A DNA stretch of 64,000 nt from positions 19,515-83,514 of the forward strand of contig NZ_CAUEQY010000009.1 of NCBI RefSeq assembly GCF_959020145.1, in the 5' to 3' direction. The notes beneath the pieces are model-generated. The model was not told where the DNA came from. It ran no database searches and saw only the letters and a list, made by a program, of their open reading frames with translations. Source of the stretch: an uncultured Bifidobacterium sp. Its GTDB lineage: Bacteria > Actinomycetota > Actinomycetes > Actinomycetales > Bifidobacteriaceae. Positions 37,502 to 46,976 of the stretch are shown in pieces (position 1 is the first letter of the stretch; every line of letters begins with the position of its first letter). The position numbers and the translations under genes are program-made.

Positions 37502-38140
37502 GTGAACGATATACAGAACGATGGAACGGCTTCGGTGAACCCCGCGTTCACCGAAGCATGGGAGCGGGGCGCATGCAAGCCGCCGAGCGTCGCCATCCGA
37601 TCGCTGCACAACGTCATCAACCGGTATCTTGCGGTGACGCGTCCCATGGAAGTGGAGAGTCTGAGCGGTGGCAACATCGACATCATCACCTTCCTCGCGC
37701 GCCATTCGGAACGGGAGATCTTCCCGCAGGATGTGGAACGCCGCTTCGGCATCACCCGGTCGACGTCGAGCAGAGTGCTCGCATTGATGGAACGCAAAGG
37801 GCTTATCGTGCGCGAATCCGTGCCGAGGGACGCGCGGTTGAAGAAAATCGTGCTTACCGACAAATCGCGCGACATCGCCGAAGCGCTGCGCACCAGCGCA
37901 ATCGCCATGGAAGGCATTCTGCTGCAGGGCCTGAGCGACGACGAGATCCGCGAATTCATGCACGTGCTCGACGTGATGCAAACCAATCTGGTCTCCACCG
38001 GGCTGATCGGCGACGAAAGTCGCTACTCCAGCCTGGCATTGTGCGAGGCGGAATCGCGGGAACGGCAATCGCGGGAATGCGAATCGCAACCAACTGTACG
38101 GAAAACATCACAGGAAGACGAAACAGGAAAGGAAGAGTAA
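37502..38140 (+). CDS. MarR family transcriptional regulator
   Basis: About 212 residues if GTG 37502 is used. A longer in-frame start at 37454 would place the operator palindromes inside the gene and is rejected. The winged helix is seen in DVERRFGITRSTSSRVLALM, ERKGLIVRESVPRDARLKKI and VLTDKSR. The C-terminus is a charged tail (Glu/Arg/Ser-rich) of low complexity. Its TAA abuts the GTG of the first ABC exporter gene with no gap, so it heads a three-gene operon. MarR proteins beside paired ABC exporters usually respond to a toxic ligand that the exporter removes. Confidence 0.85.
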   Translation: MNDIQNDGTASVNPAFTEAWERGACKPPSVAIRSLHNVINRYLAVTRPMEVESLSGGNIDIITFLARHSEREIFPQDVERRFGITRSTSSRVLALMERKGLIVRESVPRDARLKKIVLTDKSRDIAEALRTSAIAMEGILLQGLSDDEIREFMHVLDVMQTNLVSTGLIGDESRYSSLALCEAESRERQSRECESQPTVRKTSQEDETGKEE

Positions 38141-39961
38141 GTGAGCGGAACAAACGTGACAACGGCTGCGGTGCAATCGCAGCCAAAACAAAAGCGGCAT
38201 CTCGTACGCACGCTTGGCAAATCGCTGCGTGAATATAGGAAGCCCAGCATTCTCACCCCGATATTTGTGGTGGTCGAAGGTGTTCTGGAAATCCTCATCC
38301 CCACGGTGATGGCGTCGTTGATTGATGAAGGCATCACCGGCAAAAGCATGCCCGCCATCGTCAAATTCGGTCTGATTCTTCTGGCGTGCTCGCTATGTTC
38401 GCTCGCGGCTGGCTTCCTTGCCGGTAAGTTCGCCGCGATCGCCGGCGCTGGATTCGCCAAGAACCTGCGTCATGACGAATTCGAGAAGGTGCAGGGCTTC
38501 AGCTTCACCAATATTGACAAGTTCTCCACCGGCTCGATCATCACCAGGCTCACCACCGATGTGACCAACCTGCAGAACGCCTATTCCATGATCATTCGTC
38601 TGGGTGTGCGAGCCCCGATCATGATGATCGTGGCGTGGATCTTCTCGTTCCGCATCAGCCCGTCCATTTCCTTGGTGTTCCTGGCGTGCATCCCTGTTCT
38701 CGCCTTCGGTCTGTGCGGTCTGGCGGTGTACGTGCACCCGGTGTTCGAGCGCGTGTTCCACACCTACGACAAGCTCAACAACGTGGTCGACGAGAACCTT
38801 CAAGGCATCCGCGTGGTCAAGTCCTACACCCGCGAATCGCATGAAATCGCCAAATTCGGCCGCATCTCCCAGCGCATCTACAAGGACTTCAGCAAGGCCG
38901 ACCGTGTGATGAGCTTCAACAACCCGCTCATGATGGTCTGCGTATACGTCTCGATGATCCTCATTGCATGGATGGGCTCCAAGCAGATCGTGGCCTCGGG
39001 CAATAATGCCGCGCTGGGGCTCACCACCGGCGACCTGACCGCACTGGTCACCTACGCCATGCAGATCCTCATGGCCATGATGATGCTGTCCATGGTCTTC
39101 GTCATGTGCATCATTTCCCAGGCGTCCGCGGAACGTATCTGCCAGGTGCTCAACGAGGAAAGCACGGTGACCAACCCGGCCAACCCCATCAAGGAAGTGG
39201 CCGACGGGTCCATCGAATTCGACAACGTCGACTTCCGCTACTCTGATAACTCCGAAAAGCCGGTGCTCGACAATATCAACCTGAAGATCCGTTCCGGCAT
39301 GACCGTCGGCATCGTCGGCGGCACCGGTTCGGCGAAGTCCAGCCTGGTGCAGCTCGTGCCGCGCCTGTACGACGTGACCTCCGGCTCGCTCAAGGTCGGC
39401 GGCGTCGACGTGCGCGACTACGACATGGAGGTCCTGCGCGACCAGGTCGCCATGGTGCTGCAGAAGAACGTGCTGTTCTCCGGAACCATCGCCGAGAACC
39501 TGCGCTGGGGCAACCCGAACGCCACCGACGAGGAGATCCGCCACGCCTGCCAGCTCGCGCAGGCCGACGGCTTCATCCAGGAGTTCCCGGACAAGTACGA
39601 CACGTACATCGAACAGGGCGGCACCAACGTCTCCGGCGGCCAGCGCCAGCGCCTGTGCATCGCTCGCGCGCTCCTGAAGAAGCCGAAGATCCTGATTCTC
39701 GACGACTCCACCTCGGCCGTTGACACCAAGACCGACAAGCTGATCCGCACCGCATTCCATGACGAGATCCCCGACACCACGAAGATCATCATCGCCCAGC
39801 GCATCGCGTCCGTGCAGGAATCCGACATGATCCTCGTCATGGAGGAAGGCCGCATCACCGCATCCGGCACCCATGAGGAACTGCTGCGGACCTGCGACGA
39901 ATACCGTTCCATCTACGAATCGCAGACCAAGAACCAGGCCCAGCCTGAGGAACTGAAGTGA
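38141..39961 (+). CDS. ABC exporter half-transporter (membrane + ATPase fused), subunit 1
   Basis: 606 residues, GTG start right after the marR stop with AGGAAAGGAAGAG upstream. Six transmembrane segments (about 35-330) are followed by the ATPase: Walker A GGTGSAKSSL (a serine variant of GxGKST: GSAKSS, with Ala replacing the usual Gly), Q-loop VLQKNVLFSG, signature VSGGQRQRLCIARAL and Walker B ILILDDSTSAVD, which has Asp in place of the usual catalytic Glu. A degenerate Walker B (D-D-S) is typical of one partner in heterodimeric exporters. It works with the next gene as a heterodimer, probably for lipid, peptide or drug export. Confidence 0.92.
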   Translation: MSGTNVTTAAVQSQPKQKRHLVRTLGKSLREYRKPSILTPIFVVVEGVLEILIPTVMASLIDEGITGKSMPAIVKFGLILLACSLCSLAAGFLAGKFAAIAGAGFAKNLRHDEFEKVQGFSFTNIDKFSTGSIITRLTTDVTNLQNAYSMIIRLGVRAPIMMIVAWIFSFRISPSISLVFLACIPVLAFGLCGLAVYVHPVFERVFHTYDKLNNVVDENLQGIRVVKSYTRESHEIAKFGRISQRIYKDFSKADRVMSFNNPLMMVCVYVSMILIAWMGSKQIVASGNNAALGLTTGDLTALVTYAMQILMAMMMLSMVFVMCIISQASAERICQVLNEESTVTNPANPIKEVADGSIEFDNVDFRYSDNSEKPVLDNINLKIRSGMTVGIVGGTGSAKSSLVQLVPRLYDVTSGSLKVGGVDVRDYDMEVLRDQVAMVLQKNVLFSGTIAENLRWGNPNATDEEIRHACQLAQADGFIQEFPDKYDTYIEQGGTNVSGGQRQRLCIARALLKKPKILILDDSTSAVDTKTDKLIRTAFHDEIPDTTKIIIAQRIASVQESDMILVMEEGRITASGTHEELLRTCDEYRSIYESQTKNQAQPEELK

Positions 39962-39975
39962 AAGGAGGAACGGAA

Positions 39976-42021
39976 ATGACTAAGAACAACGCTGAAAAAA
40001 CCATGCAGACCAAGCCGGGTAACAAGCCGGGCGCAAAGCCGCCGATGCAGAAAGCCGCCCCCGGAACCACCAAGCGCATCTTCGGCTACATCTTCCAATA
40101 CAAATGGCATGTCGTGGCAATCGTGCTGTGCATCCTGATCGGCGCGGCCGCACAAGCTGGATCCGCACTGTTCCTGCAATCCCTGATTGACAGCTACATC
40201 CTGCCGCTGGTCGGTGTGAAGAACCCCGACTGGAACCCGCTGCTGCGCGCCCTGACGCTGATGGCCTGCCTCTACGCGGCCGGCACCTTCTGCAGCTGGC
40301 TATGGCAGTGGCTCATCGTCACCGTCGAGCAAGGCACCCTGAAGAAGATCCGCGACGACATGTTCGCACACCAGCAGACGCTGCCGATCCGCTACTTCGA
40401 CACCAACGAGCACGGCGACATCATGAGCCGCTACACCAACGACACCGACACCCTGCGCCAGGCCATCAGCCAGTCCTTCCCGCAGATGTTCTCGTCCGCG
40501 ATCTCCGCACTGGCCGCACTGGTCTCCATGCTGTGGCTGTCGGTGCCGGTCACGATCTTCGTGCTCGTGTTCGCCGCGATCCTGTTCGTAGTCGTGCGCG
40601 CCATCGTCTCCCGCTCCGGCCGCTACTTTGTCAAGCAGCAGATGTGGATCGGCGACGTGAACGCCTTCGTCGAGGAATCCGTCAACGGTCAGAAGGTCAT
40701 CAAGGTCTTCAACCATGAGGACGCCACCCAGAAGACCTTCGACGAGAAGAACGAGGAACTGTTCCACGCTTCCGCCGAAGCGAACACCTGGGGCAACGTG
40801 ACCATGCCCGTCGTAGGCAACATGGGCTACATCCTCTACATTCTGCTCGCCATCGTCGGCGGATTCATGGCGCTCTCCGGCATGGGCAACTTCGGTCTCG
40901 CCGGCGCGGGCAAGCTCACCCTCGGCGCCCTCATCTCCCTGCTCACCCTGTCGCGCTCCTTCGTCAACCCGCTCGGCCAGGTCTCCATGCAGTTCAACAT
41001 GGTGATGATGGCGCTCGCCGGCGCGTCCCGCATCTTCCAGCTGATGGATGAGAAGCCCGAGGACGACGGCGGCTCCGTCACACTCGTCAACGTCGAGCTC
41101 GGCGAAGACGGCCGCACCATGACCGAAATGGACCACGAAACCGGCCATTGGGCCTGGAAGCGTGAGGAAGGCGACGACGGCACCCGTTCCCTGAAGGCCG
41201 CGCAGTCGCTGAGCCCGAAGGCCGCGGAAGTGGCGAGGAAGGCGCGCGAGAACGCGATCACCTCGCCGGACGGGCGCCTGACCCTGCTGCAGGGCGACGT
41301 GCGTTTCACCGACGTGACCTTCGGCTACAACCCGGACAAGCCCGTGCTGCACGACATCACCTGGTTCGCCAAGCCCGGCCAGAAGGTCGCGCTCGTCGGC
41401 GCCACCGGTGCCGGCAAGACCACGGTGACCAACCTGATCAACCGTTTCTACGACATCCAGGAAGGCATGATCCTGTATGACGGCATCTCCGTCAAGGGCA
41501 TCCGCAAGCCCGACCTGCGCAAGTCGCTCGGCATCGTGCTGCAGGACGTGAACCTGTTCACCGGCACCGTGATGGACAACATCCGCTATGGCAAGCTCGA
41601 CGCCACCGACGAGGAGTGCATCGCCGCCGCTAAGCTCACCAACGCGGACAGCTTCATCCGCATGCTGCCCAACGGCTACCAGACCGTGCTCGAAGGCGAC
41701 GGCTCCGGTCTGTCCCAAGGCCAGCGCCAGCTGATCTCCATCGCACGCGCCGCAGTGGCAGACCCGCCGGCCATGATCCTTGATGAGGCCACCTCATCCA
41801 TCGACACCCGCACCGAGGAAGTGGTGCAGGCCGGCATGGACAACCTCATGAAGGGACGCACCGTGTTCGTGATCGCGCACCGCCTGTCCACCGTGCGCAA
41901 CTCCGACGTGATCATGGTGCTCGACCATGGCCGCATCATCGAGCGCGGCTCGCACGACGAGCTCATCGCGCAGAAGGGCGAGTACTACCAGCTGTACACG
42001 GGCGCCGTGGAACTGGAGTAA
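39976..42021 (+). CDS. ABC exporter half-transporter, subunit 2
   Basis: About 681 residues from ATG 39976. AAAGGAGG lies 7 nt upstream; the GTG at 39958 that overlaps the previous stop would put this site inside the gene. There is a six-helix membrane domain. An insertion of about 65 residues between membrane domain and ATPase (LVNVELGEDGRTMTEMDHET onward) is unusual. The ATPase has Walker A GATGAGKTTV, signature LSQGQRQLISIARAA and a canonical Walker B MILDEATSSID with the catalytic Glu. So this partner carries the consensus ATP site and subunit 1 the degenerate one. Confidence 0.93.
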   Translation: MTKNNAEKTMQTKPGNKPGAKPPMQKAAPGTTKRIFGYIFQYKWHVVAIVLCILIGAAAQAGSALFLQSLIDSYILPLVGVKNPDWNPLLRALTLMACLYAAGTFCSWLWQWLIVTVEQGTLKKIRDDMFAHQQTLPIRYFDTNEHGDIMSRYTNDTDTLRQAISQSFPQMFSSAISALAALVSMLWLSVPVTIFVLVFAAILFVVVRAIVSRSGRYFVKQQMWIGDVNAFVEESVNGQKVIKVFNHEDATQKTFDEKNEELFHASAEANTWGNVTMPVVGNMGYILYILLAIVGGFMALSGMGNFGLAGAGKLTLGALISLLTLSRSFVNPLGQVSMQFNMVMMALAGASRIFQLMDEKPEDDGGSVTLVNVELGEDGRTMTEMDHETGHWAWKREEGDDGTRSLKAAQSLSPKAAEVARKARENAITSPDGRLTLLQGDVRFTDVTFGYNPDKPVLHDITWFAKPGQKVALVGATGAGKTTVTNLINRFYDIQEGMILYDGISVKGIRKPDLRKSLGIVLQDVNLFTGTVMDNIRYGKLDATDEECIAAAKLTNADSFIRMLPNGYQTVLEGDGSGLSQGQRQLISIARAAVADPPAMILDEATSSIDTRTEEVVQAGMDNLMKGRTVFVIAHRLSTVRNSDVIMVLDHGRIIERGSHDELIAQKGEYYQLYTGAVELE

Positions 42022-42091
42022 GGCTCCTTCTGCTTCGTTCCTGTCCCGTTCTTGGTGAATTGGACAGGCTGAACGGTAGTGTTCAACGAAT

Positions 42092-42139
42092 GCAAGGGCC
42101 GTGCGGAAGCCACATATGTGGCTTCCGCACGGCCCTTGC
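42092..42139. terminator. Perfect 48-nt palindrome after the ABC operon
   Basis: The arms are 24 nt and perfectly complementary with no unpaired loop (5' half starts GCAAGGGCCGTGCGGAAGCC; centre ACATATGT). It lies 70 bp after the stop codon. There is no T-tract. It may terminate both the ABC transcript and read-through from the opposite side, or form a cruciform. Confidence 0.7.
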
Positions 42140-42257
42140 GCATATGGCTCCCATGAATCGGCGGGCATGACCTTTTACGCAGGGTGCGCCCGCTGTGGCT
42201 TTTCATGGATTCCCCGAATCAATGGCGAAAAATCCATTGCGGGGACTACTCATGCGG

Positions 42258-42390
42258 TTCCGTAGGCGGTTTGGGTGTTCCGTAGGTGGTTGGTCAGAGT
42301 ATCGGGGTTGGAGAAAGGCTTTATTCTGGCCGTTTTCATGCCGGGTATTCAGACCCAACCACCTACGGAAGCGAAAAACCACCTACGGAA
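42258..42390 (+). mobile_element. 133-bp MITE-like repeat, copy B
   Basis: Same length and layout as copy A (28682-28814) in inverted orientation. Outer termini are TTCCGTAGGCGG and CCACCTACGGAA, the inner pair is TTCCGTAGGTGGTTGG and CCAACCACCTACGGAA, and the central word is GGCTTTATTCTGGCC. The right end (42390) touches the stop codon of the convergent DUF559 gene (42391-42393). No ORF, so movement would need a transposase elsewhere. Confidence 0.72.
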
Positions 42391-43248
42391 CTAGTCCAAG
42401 CCGTAACGGTGACTGGCTATTGCGCGGGCGACCATGCCGAACAGCTCGTTCAGCTTCTGCTTGGAAGCCAGATGCTCGCGGGTGGCGACAAAAGGAGTGA
42501 AACCGAGATCCCTCAGCCGGTTCCGCTTATCGAGGTCATACATCCAGCGGTCATGGGTGTAGTGGTAATTTCCGTCGTATTCTATGCAGACGCGGTCATC
42601 CGGGTAGGCGATATCCACCTTCATCGTGCCCGAGCCGCGTATGTGGTCAATGATCTCATAATTGACATGTGCCTCAGGCAGCCCGTAGGCATCGCTCTCC
42701 AAACGAAGCACCGTTTCCTGCGGAGAATCGGTACCTGGTTTGGACAGGCGCAAGGCCTTTCTGCATTTGGCGCTCCCAATGAATCGCGGCGCACTCCGGA
42801 TGTAGTCGGAGAGCTCATCGTGAGTGCAGACGCGTAAATCGGGATTGGCGCAAGTGAGCCAATCCATGGCGATCACCAGACTCCGTTCGTCGACATAGGG
42901 CGCAATCTGGCAGACCGCCTGCATCGCGGAGACGCTTGACACCAATTCGTCGGCGTGCGCCACGTCTACGCCATGCCTTGCGTAATGGAATTTCATCCCC
43001 TGGATTTTCCGCAGGTCACGTTGCCGGCACACCGAAACGTGAACGAGCTCCGAACCATATCCGGGTAAATAATTCATGGTGGCAATCATGCCATGCAGCT
43101 CCAGCGCTGTGCCGTGGCTTACATAGAGTGGAACCGAGGAGCGTGACCTTATCCGCGACAACACCTGCCTGCATTCAAGATGCCGTCTCGCCGCCTCCTC
43201 CCGTGCCTGCTCTAATGTGAAAAATGTATTGTGTCCGAAGCTTTCCAT
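42391..43248 (-). CDS. DUF559-type protein (restriction-endonuclease-like fold), AbiEi-like layout
   Basis: About 285 residues from ATG 43248. The C-terminal third (about 190-285) reads MKVDIAYPDDRVCIEYDGNY, then HYTHDRWMYDLDKRNRLRDLG, the D-x-n-(E)-Y-D-G-x-x-H-x4-D-x4-D-x2-R pattern of DUF559/Vsr-like nuclease folds. The N-terminal part has no recognised domain. Such proteins are common single genes in bifidobacteria and other actinobacteria; function unknown. The frame is open 122 codons further upstream, but that stretch does not look like protein. The start lacks a strong Shine-Dalgarno. The stop codon abuts the MITE-like element. Confidence 0.75.
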   Translation of the reverse strand: MESFGHNTFFTLEQAREEAARRHLECRQVLSRIRSRSSVPLYVSHGTALELHGMIATMNYLPGYGSELVHVSVCRQRDLRKIQGMKFHYARHGVDVAHADELVSSVSAMQAVCQIAPYVDERSLVIAMDWLTCANPDLRVCTHDELSDYIRSAPRFIGSAKCRKALRLSKPGTDSPQETVLRLESDAYGLPEAHVNYEIIDHIRGSGTMKVDIAYPDDRVCIEYDGNYHYTHDRWMYDLDKRNRLRDLGFTPFVATREHLASKQKLNELFGMVARAIASHRYGLD

Positions 43249-43489
43249 GCGCTGACGGTATATGGAAAGCCAGCAGCCCCGCAACCGTCTCCGTGAAAAA
43301 TGTGGATATGTGCATGGTTCCATCCGCAGCATCACCGGGGAGAGGCCTGATGTATACGCGTCCGGTAGAACCGATGCGGAGCGTGGCGTCATCGAGGGGT
43401 GGCTCACATGGCAAGTCGGCCACGCAGAAGGGCGGGCGCTTCCAGCCGCAGGCCCGTGGGGCTGACGGTGACCGCGTTTCTCCACGGTG

Positions 43490-43684
43490 TCAGCCGCGTT
43501 TGGAACCCTGCCGACTGATGCCACCTTTATGACCGGTCGCTTTGAAAGGCAGACCGGCGTTGCCGAGTCCTTTGCTCCGCATGTTCTGCAGGGCAAAGGA
43601 TTTTTGTTGTGCACGCAGTTCGTTCATCCGTTCCGTGGACTGATGCGCGATTCGCGGTTTCCGTGATTGCTCTGGCTGTGTCAT
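43490..43684 (-). CDS. Small basic hypothetical protein (64 aa)
   Basis: The frame reads MTQPEQSRKPRIAHQSTERM, then NELRAQQKSFALQNMRSKGL, ending GGISRQGSKRG. It is Arg/Lys/Gln-rich, with no cysteines and no hydrophobic segment, and could bind nucleic acid or ribosomes. I do not recognise a family, but the composition looks protein-like and the following 240 bp up to the DUF559 start have no better ORF. It is transcribed away from the LacI promoter, so it could share that operator region. No good ribosome-binding site is seen; a leaderless start is possible. Confidence 0.5.
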   Translation of the reverse strand: MTQPEQSRKPRIAHQSTERMNELRAQQKSFALQNMRSKGLGNAGLPFKATGHKGGISRQGSKRG

Positions 43685-43721
43685 GGCTATAAGAATACGT
43701 TCGGTAATGTAATATGATGGA

Positions 43722-44857
<1,136 letters not shown>

Positions 44858-44881
44858 CGTACGTATGTGCGGAAAAATATG

Positions 44882-44919
44882 AAAGGCGATTGATGATGCT
44901 ATGTCATCAATCGCCTTTT
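44882..44919 (+). terminator. Intrinsic terminator after lacI
   Basis: AAAGGCGATTGATGA pairs with TCATCAATCGCCTTTT around TGCTATG, with the 3' arm ending in a T-run. Confidence 0.92.
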
Positions 44920-44944
44920 GTTTGTCTACTGTCGGCGAAATACC

Positions 44945-45126
44945 GCGAATCGCACACAATATGACATGTATATGTGCAGAATCGCACAAAATGCGACACG
45001 CCCAACAGTGCACAACGCAGATGTTAAATTTTACTAAACAGGGGTAAAGGGATATACTTAACTCATGCGAAATCAAATGATGATTTCCGATTACAGCTTC
45101 AATCACAACTTCTAAGGAGAAGTACG
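44945..45126 (+). promoter_or_regulatory. Promoter region of the GPH permease with repeated elements
   Basis: Two related copies occur: AATCGCACACAATATGACA (44948-44966) and AATCGCACAAAATGCGACA (44980-44998). The first matches AATCGCACACAACAT found before the MFS permease at 17529. The LacI half-site TTTTACTAAA lies at 45029-45038. TAAGGAGAA is the ribosome-binding site. Confidence 0.5.
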
Positions 45127-46599
45127 ATGGCAGAATCCAATGTCGCAGCCGCACCGAAGGAGACGCAGCAGTCTGCGAAGCCAACCAGGAAAGGCAGTCT
45201 GCTGTCCCGCGTGGCCTATTCATTCGGCAACGTCGGCCAATCCGCCTTCTACAACGCGCTGAGCACCTACTTCATCGTCTACGTCACCAGCTCGCTGTTC
45301 TCCGGCGTTGACAAGGCGCTCGCTACCAAGCTCATCGGCGTTATCACCGGCCTTGTGGTTGTCATCCGTATCGCGGAGATCTTCATCGATCCGCTGCTGG
45401 GCAACATCATCGATAACACCAAGACCAAGTGGGGTCGTTTCAAGCCATGGCAGCTCATCGGCGGCACCGTTTCCGCCGTTCTGCTCGTGCTGGTCTACAC
45501 CGGCCTGTTCGGCTTGGTGAACGTCAACACCACGCTGTTCATCGTGCTGTTCGTCATCACCTTCATCGTGCTCGACGTGTTCTACTCCCTGCGCGACATC
45601 TCCTATTGGGGCATGATCCCGGCGCTGTCCTCCGACTCCCATGAGCGCTCCACCTACACCGCCCTCGGTTCCTTCGGCGGCTCCATCGGCTACAACGGCC
45701 TGACCATCGTGGTCATTCCGATCGTCACTTACTTCAGCTACATCTTCACCGGCAAGCACCAGGAAAGCCAAAGTGGCTGGACCTGCTTCGCCATCATCGT
45801 GGCTATTCTCGGCGTCCTCACCGTGTGCTCCGTCGCGTTCGGCACCAAGGAAAGCACCAGCACCCTGCGCGCCAAGGCCGAAGATAACGGTGGTCCACTC
45901 GCCGCGTTCAAGGCTCTCGCCCAGAACGACCAGCTGCTGTGGGTCGCCCTGTCCTACCTGCTGTACGCCATCGCCAACGTGGCCACCACCGGCGTGCTCA
46001 TGTACATGTTCAAGTTCATCCTGAACAACTCCGCCGCCTACTCCATCGTCGGCGTTGTCTCGGTCATCGCCGGCATCATCATGGCGCCGCTGTACCCGAT
46101 TCTGAACAAGCGCATACCGCGTCGCTACCTGTACCTCGGCGGTATGGTGCTCATGGTCCTCGGCTACCTGCTGTTCATCGTCGGCACCAACAACCTCGCT
46201 GTCGTCACCGTCGGCCTGGTGTTCTTCTACCTGCCGCAGACCTTCATCCAGATGACTGCCATCCTCTCCCTGACCGACTCCATCGAATATGGCCAGCTGA
46301 AGAACGGCAAACGTAACGAGGCCGTCACCCTGTCCGTGCGTCCGATGCTCGATAAGATCGCAGGCGCCTGCTCCAACGGTATCGTCGGTGCTGTCGCCAT
46401 CGCCGCCGGCATGATTGGTGACGCCACCGCCGCCGACATGACTGCCGCGAACATCCACACTTTCAAGGTCTGCGCCTTCTATGTGCCGCTGGCTGTCATC
46501 ATCCTGAGCGGTGTTGTGTTCCTGCTCAAGGTGAAGATCAGCGAGAAGATGCATGCTGACATTGTCGAGCAGCTGGAAACTCAGCTCAACGAAGGCTGA
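45127..46599 (+). CDS. GPH-family sugar:cation symporter
   Basis: 490 residues with about 12 transmembrane segments. The GPH (MelB/LacS/XynP) family is recognised from RVAYSFGNVGQSAFYNALST, IAEIFIDPLLGNIIDNTKTK, WGRFKPWQLIGG and, in the second half, LTDSIEYGQLKNGKRNEAV. These membrane symporters import galactosides, pentosides or glucuronides with H+ or Na+. No IIA-type C-terminal domain is present. Regulation by the preceding LacI protein is likely. No hydrolase is directly adjacent, so the intracellular enzyme may be one of the upstream hydrolases or lie elsewhere. Confidence 0.92.
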   Translation: MAESNVAAAPKETQQSAKPTRKGSLLSRVAYSFGNVGQSAFYNALSTYFIVYVTSSLFSGVDKALATKLIGVITGLVVVIRIAEIFIDPLLGNIIDNTKTKWGRFKPWQLIGGTVSAVLLVLVYTGLFGLVNVNTTLFIVLFVITFIVLDVFYSLRDISYWGMIPALSSDSHERSTYTALGSFGGSIGYNGLTIVVIPIVTYFSYIFTGKHQESQSGWTCFAIIVAILGVLTVCSVAFGTKESTSTLRAKAEDNGGPLAAFKALAQNDQLLWVALSYLLYAIANVATTGVLMYMFKFILNNSAAYSIVGVVSVIAGIIMAPLYPILNKRIPRRYLYLGGMVLMVLGYLLFIVGTNNLAVVTVGLVFFYLPQTFIQMTAILSLTDSIEYGQLKNGKRNEAVTLSVRPMLDKIAGACSNGIVGAVAIAAGMIGDATAADMTAANIHTFKVCAFYVPLAVIILSGVVFLLKVKISEKMHADIVEQLETQLNEG

Positions 46600-46642
46600 T
46601 TCGCTTTTGATTGCGATTGAATTTCAATCGTCGCGCTGAAGG

Positions 46643-46671
46643 AGCCGCATGGTGGACGCCATGCGGCTTTT
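46643..46671 (+). terminator. Intrinsic terminator after the GPH permease
   Basis: AGCCGCATGG and CCATGCGGCT form a 10-bp stem around TGGACG, followed by TTT. Confidence 0.88.
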
Positions 46672-46714
46672 CGCGTTTCCTACGTTCGTGGTAAGTGCTA
46701 GGCTGACGATTTGA

Positions 46715-46970
46715 AACGTATAGCAATGATCCGTTATCAGCGGGGAGCTTCCGGAAGAACGGTCGGCGCTTTTGGGTGCGGCCTAGTAGAACCGGCGGGA
46801 TCGGCCCGAACAGCCGAACGTCAAGCGGTCGTATGAAACCTGTGCAGGGAAGCCTGCGTAAGAAAACAGGGGAGTGCGGCAAGCGAGGTGGTACCGCGGT
46901 GTCGGACGTGCGCAATCGCACGAAAATCATCGTCCTCGTAAAGTAAGTAATGAAACCGCCAAACGAGGAG
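46715..46970 (+). ncRNA. Actinobacterial T-box riboswitch (translational) of ileS
   Basis: The T-box sequence AGGTGGTACCGCG lies at 46886-46898, the segment that pairs with the uncharged tRNA acceptor end. An ultrashort Stem I can be drawn at 46731-46743 as CCG-TTATCAG-CGG, with the isoleucine codon ATC (46736-46738) in its terminal loop, the arrangement known for actinobacterial ileS T-boxes. TCCTCGT (46933-46939) is perfectly complementary to the ribosome-binding site ACGAGGA (46963-46969), and so would sequester it when tRNA-Ile is charged. No T-run terminator precedes the start, so control is at translation. Confidence 0.9.
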
Positions 46971-46976
46971 CATACG

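Noticed and set aside
43249..43614. N-terminal extension of the DUF559 protein
   Set aside because: Open in frame, but the translation is low-complexity (Pro/Arg/Ser-rich), has no ribosome-binding site, and the protein-like sequence starts at the ATG at 43248.
45220..46554. 444-codon minus-strand ORF opposite the GPH permease
   Set aside because: Shadow rich in Asp/His/Gly/Val; the plus strand has a certain symporter.
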